This document shows, in pieces, positions 30,866 through 34,666 of a stretch of 34,666 nucleotides of DNA. How positions within the stretch are numbered: position 1 is the first letter of the stretch; every line of letters starts with the position of its first letter. The stretch comes from an uncultured Treponema sp. (GTDB lineage: Bacteria > Spirochaetota > Spirochaetia > Treponematales > Treponemataceae), in the NCBI GenBank assembly GCA_937891125.1, contig CALAEZ010000273.1, forward strand, positions 1 through 34,666, in the 5' to 3' direction. A program made the translations under genes and the position numbers. Below the pieces are notes generated by a model that did not search any database, was not told the DNA's origin, and saw only the letters and a program-made list of their open reading frames with translations.

Positions 30866-31796
30866 CTACCCAGTACGCAGAAACGGCTATCTTTATTCAA
30901 GAGGCACAAAGGCGGGCTTTCTGAGAATGCAACGCCAGGGAATCCCGCGGCCTTTATTCTCAATCCAGGACAAGCTCGCAAACCTTCTCCGATCCAGATA
31001 CAAGGCACTGACACGCAAGCTGCTGAAGGACCTGCGAGCACAGTGCAAAGTAAACAACATCGTAATGGACGCAGCGCCGGAGGACGACAACCTCGACAGC
31101 CTGCTTAAACTCTTTGACGACATGAAAAAAGAGTTTGAAAAGCAGCAGGGAGAAAACGAAAAGGCAATCGGCCGCATTAACCTCAATAACGTAGCAAATA
31201 CACTCGAACACCAATGGCTCGAAGAAGACCAGGAAGAAGAGCCTGAATTCTTTGTAAAGAAAATCGGCGACGTTTTCAAAGAAGAGCAAGACGACTACAT
31301 AAAACGCCTGCTTTCAGACGCAGACGGAAGGACCGCACAAATCCTCTCTTCATTCGCAATCGACAAAAACAAGTTCTTTGAAGAGAACCTGGAGAACGTC
31401 CGCACTCTTTACCTTAACAATTCCATTGCACGAATCAAGGGCGAAGAGGAAGTAATCAAGCGACGCATTCTGCAGAAAATAATAGATTACGCGACAGGCC
31501 AAAGCGCCGTACTGGACCTCACTGACCTGGTCAAGGAAGGATATGAGTCCAGCGACCACCTGGCTCGTTTATTTGCCCGCGACCAAATGCAGAGGTTCAA
31601 CAAAGCCTGCACGCTCGCAACTTTCAAGAGCGCAGCCGTTACAAAGGTTAAATGGGTAACCTGCGGAGACGTTCGCGTCCGCAAGAGCCACAAGGCCCTC
31701 AACGGCCAGATATTCGACATTAACAACCTGCCGGACGAGGTCGACGACTACAACTGCAGGTGCGGACTTGTACCCGTGGAGTGGGACGATGATTAG
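30855..31796 (+). CDS. MuF-like minor head protein
   Basis: The product has 313 residues. A basic N-terminus is followed by a helical acidic middle (residues 75-150) and a C-terminal MuF domain with WVTCGDVRVRKSHKALNGQI (about 264-285) and YNCRCGLVPVEW near the end. Such proteins sit inside the capsid near the portal and may be ejected with the DNA. It begins inside the HTH gene (11-base overlap) and ends inside the start of the resolvase gene. Confidence 0.85.
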   Translation: MANNYPVRRNGYLYSRGTKAGFLRMQRQGIPRPLFSIQDKLANLLRSRYKALTRKLLKDLRAQCKVNNIVMDAAPEDDNLDSLLKLFDDMKKEFEKQQGENEKAIGRINLNNVANTLEHQWLEEDQEEEPEFFVKKIGDVFKEEQDDYIKRLLSDADGRTAQILSSFAIDKNKFFEENLENVRTLYLNNSIARIKGEEEVIKRRILQKIIDYATGQSAVLDLTDLVKEGYESSDHLARLFARDQMQRFNKACTLATFKSAAVTKVKWVTCGDVRVRKSHKALNGQIFDINNLPDEVDDYNCRCGLVPVEWDDD

Positions 31797-32163
31797 ATTT
31801 GAAATTACAGGCGAAACACCCTCAAAGAAGAACGTCAACAAGTTTAACACTAAGACCAAGGCCGTGTACAAAGACAAGCACTACCAGGCGTGGCATACAG
31901 GAGCAATGCTCCAGATGAAAGCACAGAAAACCTGCAACGGCCAAGTGGATCCAATCAACTCACCCGTGGCCATAGCGCTGACATTTTACCACGGCGACCA
32001 GGTGCGACGAGACAGCGACAATCAGACCTCGTCAATTATGGACCTGCTGCAGGACGCAAAGGTACTCGCAGACGACCGCTGGCAGATTGTACGCAGGCTC
32101 GAAATTAACAACGAATATGACAAAGGCAACGCAAGGTGCCTCATAGAAATAAAAGGACTATAA
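31789..32163 (+). CDS. rusA: RusA-family Holliday junction resolvase
   Basis: The product has 124 residues from the ATG at 31789; an earlier in-frame ATG would add seven residues inside the MuF gene. The C-terminal half has DSDNQTSSIMDLLQDA (about 75-90) then LADDRWQI, the conserved Asp and DD residues of RusA, which cleaves four-way junctions with Mg. Branch removal before packaging would explain its location in a head/lysis block rather than in the early recombination block. Confidence 0.8.
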   Translation: MIRFEITGETPSKKNVNKFNTKTKAVYKDKHYQAWHTGAMLQMKAQKTCNGQVDPINSPVAIALTFYHGDQVRRDSDNQTSSIMDLLQDAKVLADDRWQIVRRLEINNEYDKGNARCLIEIKGL

Positions 32164-32179
32164 AAGTAAAGGGGGAAGA

Positions 32180-32476
32180 ATGAGCGGTGAGTTTTTGAAA
32201 GACGTTTTACAGACAGTAATATTCTTATTGCCGGTCTTAGGCCTCGTGTGGAAGGTAGCAAAAATGGTAGCAAGGGTTGAGCAACTAGAAGCCACAGTCA
32301 AGGAAAAGACAGAGAAATTCTGTAAAGACCATGCAGATATGAATAAACGCATTGAGCAGGAGAAAAGCGACACAGAGAAGAACATAGACGCAATTATGCT
32401 TACGCTAACAGAAATTCAAAAATCTATTGTCCGAATTGAAACAAAGCTGAATATAGAGGAAGGCCGGCAGAAATGA
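32180..32476 (+). CDS. XhlA-like membrane/coiled-coil lysis protein
   Basis: The product has 98 residues. One membrane segment (LQTVIFLLPVLGLVWKVAKMV) is followed by a long charged coiled coil with heptads to near the end. This is the layout of XhlA or phage hemolysin-like proteins that support holins. It opens the lysis cassette. The ribosome site GGGGGAAG precedes the ATG, and the stop overlaps the next gene. Confidence 0.6.
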   Translation: MSGEFLKDVLQTVIFLLPVLGLVWKVAKMVARVEQLEATVKEKTEKFCKDHADMNKRIEQEKSDTEKNIDAIMLTLTEIQKSIVRIETKLNIEEGRQK

Positions 32477-32910
32477 TAACCCCGCAGACCCTCGCAGAAG
32501 AAATATACAAACAATTCCCCTCGCTCAAATTAAAATCAATCATGCAGAACTCCTGTTGCGTTTTCACATTTATGTGGTGTCTTGGCATTGAACCAGACGA
32601 CGCAGACGCAATTATAACAGTCGGCAAGCTGATAGACGCCGGAGCCATAGACGCAGACTGCACAGTCTACTGGGACAAAGTATCGCGACACCTTACAGGA
32701 AGAGGCTGCGACATTGAGAAGAAGGAAATAACCACAATCAGCAAAATAAAGGACCGTACACCGGTCCGCTTCGATTACGCAGGACACTCGCACTGGGTAG
32801 GCGTTGAAAACGGAAAGGTAGCTTTCAACAGCCTTAAAAGTTCAAACTGCGTCAACAAAGGAAAACCAGCGCAGGCCAGAATTATACATTTGACAGGAGG
32901 CACAAAATGA
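32473..32910 (+). CDS. Endolysin candidate, DUF261/cysteine-peptidase-like
   Basis: The product has 145 residues. QNSCC at residues 25-29 and HSHWVGVENG at about 105-114, followed by FNSLKSSNCV, are laid out like the Cys and His of papain-like/NlpC-type peptidases. They resemble the DUF261 proteins that I recall from Borrelia and other spirochaetes. In the lysis cassette, between an XhlA-like gene and a holin-like gene, it is the only endolysin candidate. It would cut peptide bonds in peptidoglycan. No signal peptide is visible, so it would depend on a holin. Confidence 0.55.
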   Translation: MITPQTLAEEIYKQFPSLKLKSIMQNSCCVFTFMWCLGIEPDDADAIITVGKLIDAGAIDADCTVYWDKVSRHLTGRGCDIEKKEITTISKIKDRTPVRFDYAGHSHWVGVENGKVAFNSLKSSNCVNKGKPAQARIIHLTGGTK

Positions 32911-33125
32911 AAATGAAAAGCGTTTCACTTTTGGTGAAAATCGTCTTAATTATTGCAGGCTTCGGACTCTGCCTTTTAAAGTGGTTCGGAAAACTTCCAG
33001 AAGCAGACGTGAAGGAAATATGGATGTCGATAGGATTTGCATACGGCGTCGGACTTGGAACTATTGACTTCAACATTTGCCGCGACAACTGGGTAGAGAC
33101 CAAGGAAGGTAAATATTGGCCTTAA
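32907..33125 (+). CDS. Two-membrane-segment protein, holin candidate
   Basis: The product has 72 residues with hydrophobic segments at about 8-24 and 39-53 linked by a loop with KLPEADVKEIW. This is a class II holin layout. It is directly after the endolysin candidate and before the spanin pair, the normal holin position. It overlaps the preceding stop (ATGA) and the following TTG start. Confidence 0.6.
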   Translation: MKMKSVSLLVKIVLIIAGFGLCLLKWFGKLPEADVKEIWMSIGFAYGVGLGTIDFNICRDNWVETKEGKYWP

Positions 33126-33406
33126 ACTTTTATTTAAATTTAGTAATTGCGGTCCTGGTCGTTGTTTTGATTTTAATCGCAAAGTTTGCTCTTTCTGAAC
33201 GCGAAGAAGAACGCAAGCGGACCAAAGAACTCGAAAAGAAGAACGAGCTCATCGCGTACCTTTACAAACACGCAGAAGAGCTCGCAAAGATAAATGCCGA
33301 GAAGGACCAACTCCAGGAGGAAATAAACAATGCGAAAACTGCTGCGGAATTTGCTGCCATTATTGGTGCCGTTGTTGACGCTAACAATAACAAGCTGCGC
33401 CAGTAA
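33116..33406 (+). CDS. Inner-membrane spanin (i-spanin, Rz-like)
   Basis: The product has 96 residues. I use a TTG start at 33116 with AAGGAAGG 5 bases upstream; there is no ATG before the membrane segment. One N-terminal membrane segment (LVIAVLVVVLILIAKFAL) is followed by a periplasmic coiled coil (REEERKRTKELEKKNEL onwards). The o-spanin gene starts inside it in another frame, the Rz/Rz1 arrangement. The two would fuse inner and outer membranes in the last step of lysis. Confidence 0.8.
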   Translation: MALNFYLNLVIAVLVVVLILIAKFALSEREEERKRTKELEKKNELIAYLYKHAEELAKINAEKDQLQEEINNAKTAAEFAAIIGAVVDANNNKLRQ

Positions 33407-33563
33407 GCCACAGCCCGTAGAACTTCCACCAAAGCCACAGCGCCAGGAACAGAGGCCCCCGGAGTCAATAAGGGACTACGCGAACCTTATCGTATACTAC
33501 GAGAGCCTGGTGCAGGAATGGGAAGCCTGGGGAGACCTTGCAAGTAGAATAATTGAGAATTAG
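33330..33563 (+). CDS. Outer-membrane spanin lipoprotein (o-spanin, Rz1-like)
   Basis: The product has 77 residues. A signal sequence (MRKLLRNLLPLLVPLLTLTI) ends in the lipobox I-T-S-C with Cys23 as the lipid site. A Pro-rich stretch (VELPPKPQRQEQRPPES) follows, then a helical tail. It begins within the i-spanin gene in another frame. Lipid-anchored outer-membrane spanins indicate a diderm host. Confidence 0.8.
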   Translation: MRKLLRNLLPLLVPLLTLTITSCASKPQPVELPPKPQRQEQRPPESIRDYANLIVYYESLVQEWEAWGDLASRIIEN

Positions 33564-33601
33564 GACCGGCGGATCCTTAACACCGCAGGCGGCAATGTTC
33601 G

Positions 33602-33631
33602 GCAGCTTCCCCGAACAAAGCTGCTCTTTTT
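33602..33631 (+). terminator. Terminator after lysis cassette, first
   Basis: GCAGCTT (33602-33608) pairs with AAGCTGC (33618-33624) across a nine-base loop, followed by TCTTTTT. It is the first of two terminators closing the packaging/lysis transcript. Confidence 0.85.
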
Positions 33632-33667
33632 AGTCATTTATTACACTCCATTAAAATATTAGGGAGC

Positions 33668-33696
33668 GACCTGCTGAAAGGCAGGTCTTTTTTTTT
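33668..33696 (+). terminator. Terminator after lysis cassette, second
   Basis: GACCTGC (33668-33674) pairs perfectly with GCAGGTC (33681-33687) over a TGAAAG loop, followed by nine T residues. It is the strongest terminator in the window and insulates the downstream motif at 33705. Confidence 0.9.
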
Positions 33697-33704
33697 AACA
33701 AAAA

Positions 33705-33720
33705 TGACTATAAAAGCAGG
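33705..33720 (+). promoter_or_regulatory. AACTATAAA-type motif before prohead protease
   Basis: TGACTATAAAAGCAGG, preceded by CAAAAA, lies directly after two terminators and 104 bases before the protease start, which makes a promoter role most plausible here. A GGTTC/GAACC hairpin (33719-33731) lies at the expected start of the transcript. Confidence 0.5.
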
Positions 33721-33823
33721 TTCCCAGAACCCCTCTCTAAAAAAATATATTAGGGCAAAGGCTGATGTTTTTTTTAGTAGGTTTTATGGTCAGTCTTTAC
33801 CCGCCCATTTATTGGAGTAGAAA

Positions 33824-34417
33824 ATGGCAGAATTAAAAAACATCAGAATCGCAGTAAGCGGAATATACGACTACGCGCTGGAGGAAATACCAACGCTCCG
33901 CATTCCAATGCCAGGACAAGGTGCACCTGACTGGGTAGAAGAAAAGCGCCTTTACAAAGTATACAGGCCGTCAACAGTACTGGCCGTAGCCTGCCCGAAA
34001 TTTGCAAACCTTCCAATGACTCACCACCACCCACGTACACCGGTAGACGGCCAGAACTTCAGAGAACTGGCAATCGGCTGGACCGGAGAGCACCCGGAAG
34101 TAGACCGCATACCAGAGACCAACGAAGTCGGAATAAGAAGTACCTGCATGCTTTATGACGACGAAGCTCTCCAGGCTTATCAGAACGGCGAAATACAACT
34201 GAGCCCGGGATACATTGCAGACTTTGAATGGCAGAAAGGAACAAGCCCAGACGGCCAGGAGTACGACATCATCATGAAGGAAATAACCGACGTAAATCAC
34301 CTGGCTTTATTACCAGCAGGGCGCGGCGGTGAATATGCCGTAGTTATGGACCAGGCACCAAAAAGTAAAAACGTTTTCCAGATTGCGACCGGTTCAGTTT
34401 TTGATAGGTGCAAATAA
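33824..34417 (+). CDS. Prohead protease, DUF2213-like
   Basis: The product has 197 residues. It fits DUF2213: an N-terminal beta stretch, RTPVDGQNFRELAIGWTGEH (about 69-88), GIRSTCMLYDD, QLSPGYIADFEW (about 125-136) and the closing TDVNHLALLPAGRGGEYAV (about 150-168). This fold is related to phage capsid maturation proteases; His of NHLAL and Ser of LSPGY are the likely catalytic pair. It cuts scaffold and capsid N-termini. A scaffold-like gene follows after an HTH and a membrane-protein gene. Confidence 0.75.
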   Translation: MAELKNIRIAVSGIYDYALEEIPTLRIPMPGQGAPDWVEEKRLYKVYRPSTVLAVACPKFANLPMTHHHPRTPVDGQNFRELAIGWTGEHPEVDRIPETNEVGIRSTCMLYDDEALQAYQNGEIQLSPGYIADFEWQKGTSPDGQEYDIIMKEITDVNHLALLPAGRGGEYAVVMDQAPKSKNVFQIATGSVFDRCK

Positions 34418-34420
34418 AAA

Positions 34421-34436
34421 TAACTATAAAAGCAGG
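34421..34436 (+). promoter_or_regulatory. AACTATAAA motif before the wrap-around HTH gene
   Basis: TAACTATAAAAGCAGG, preceded by TAAAAA, lies 26 bases before the HTH gene. TTGATA at 34401-34406 with an 18-base spacer is the only copy with a passable -35 box. Confidence 0.45.
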
Positions 34437-34446
34437 AGGAGAGCTA

Positions 34447-34666
34447 ATGGCAAATAGTGCCTCATGGACCAACGTATACAAGCGCATTAATGAAAAGCGC
34501 AAAGAAGCAGGGCTCACCTGGAACCAGCTCGCAGCAAAAGCCGGAATCAAGATAGCAACATGGATGACCGGACTCCCTATCAGTCACCCTACAGAAGAAG
34601 AAGTACACAAAATAGCGGATGTGCCTGAAATGAACACCACATACGCTTATTTAAGATATGGAATCA
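34447..34666 (+). CDS. Small HTH protein, N-terminal part (continues at 1-78)
   Basis: The gene runs off the window end in frame and finishes at 78, giving 80 residues. The core GLTWNQLAAKAGIKIATWMTG is a Cro/C1-like helix-turn-helix; the rest (SHPTEEEVHKIA, NTTYAYLRYG) is shared with the paralog at 30668. The ribosome site AGGAGGAGAG lies 7 bases before the ATG. It separates protease and scaffold genes and is followed by the holin-like gene. It may regulate late genes or bind the neighbouring AACTATAAA motif; both are inference. Confidence 0.8.
   Translation, partial: MANSASWTNVYKRINEKRKEAGLTWNQLAAKAGIKIATWMTGLPISHPTEEEVHKIADVPEMNTTYAYLRYGI
34612..34666. repeat. 55-bp terminal direct repeat, right copy
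   Basis: The copy is identical to positions 1-55. It shows that the genome closes on itself. Confidence 0.95.

Noticed and set aside
1..34666. Temperate phage with integrase
   Set aside because: No tyrosine or serine recombinase, no transposase and no classical repressor/antirepressor pair is visible in any frame.

Overview
The window is a complete, circularly closing genome of a tailed phage with a contractile tail (myovirus-like), about 34.6 kb. Its first 55 bases are repeated exactly as its last 55 bases, and one gene reads through the join, so the unique circle is 34,611 bp. All but two of the genes and remnants lie on the + strand and are tightly packed, with many 4-20 bp overlaps. I see no integrase, transposase, CRISPR array, tRNA, DNA polymerase or primase. 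The host is probably a diderm bacterium, because an embedded i-spanin/o-spanin pair with a lipobox is present. The endolysin candidate at 32473 resembles DUF261, a family I associate with spirochaetes (Borrelia, Treponema). A Treponema-like host is therefore my best inference, at moderate confidence.

Layout. (1) 24.9-34.7 kb continuing through the join to 3.1 kb: metallopeptidase-like protein, Cys-rich protein, ParB-DNA methylase fusion, small and large terminase, portal, MuF minor head protein, RusA-type resolvase, lysis cassette, two terminators, then prohead protease, scaffold-like protein, decoration protein and major capsid protein with an Ig-like C-terminal domain. (2) 3.2-16.0 kb: connector and neck genes, sheath, tube, a tail assembly chaperone pair joined by a textbook -1 frameshift signal, short tape measure, baseplate genes and a repeat-containing tail fibre. 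A 425-bp gene-free block full of nested repeats and palindromes (9864-10288) splits the baseplate genes. (3) 16.0-16.5 kb: control region with a lone minus-strand HTH-like gene, helically phased A-tracts, a near-consensus promoter and a structured leader that ends in an intrinsic terminator ahead of the early operon. (4) 16.5-24.1 kb: early and replication genes (PD-(D/E)XK nuclease, SSB, annealing protein, HNH proteins, an initiator-like gene with iteron-like repeats inside it, a zinc protein and a sigma-like protein). (5) 24.1-24.9 kb: a decay zone with an internally deleted cytosine-5 methyltransferase and an internally deleted GIY-YIG-type gene.

How it may work together. Host-type RNA polymerase would start at 16288-16316. 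The early genes supply recombination and replication functions, with an origin probably inside the 19785 gene. Five close copies of a motif around AACTATAAA lie in front of structural or packaging genes and lack a clear -35 box. They may be phage-specific promoters, and the sigma-like protein at 21293 is the natural candidate reader; that link is inference. Two paralogous small HTH proteins sit inside the head-gene blocks, one next to a two-membrane-segment holin-like gene.
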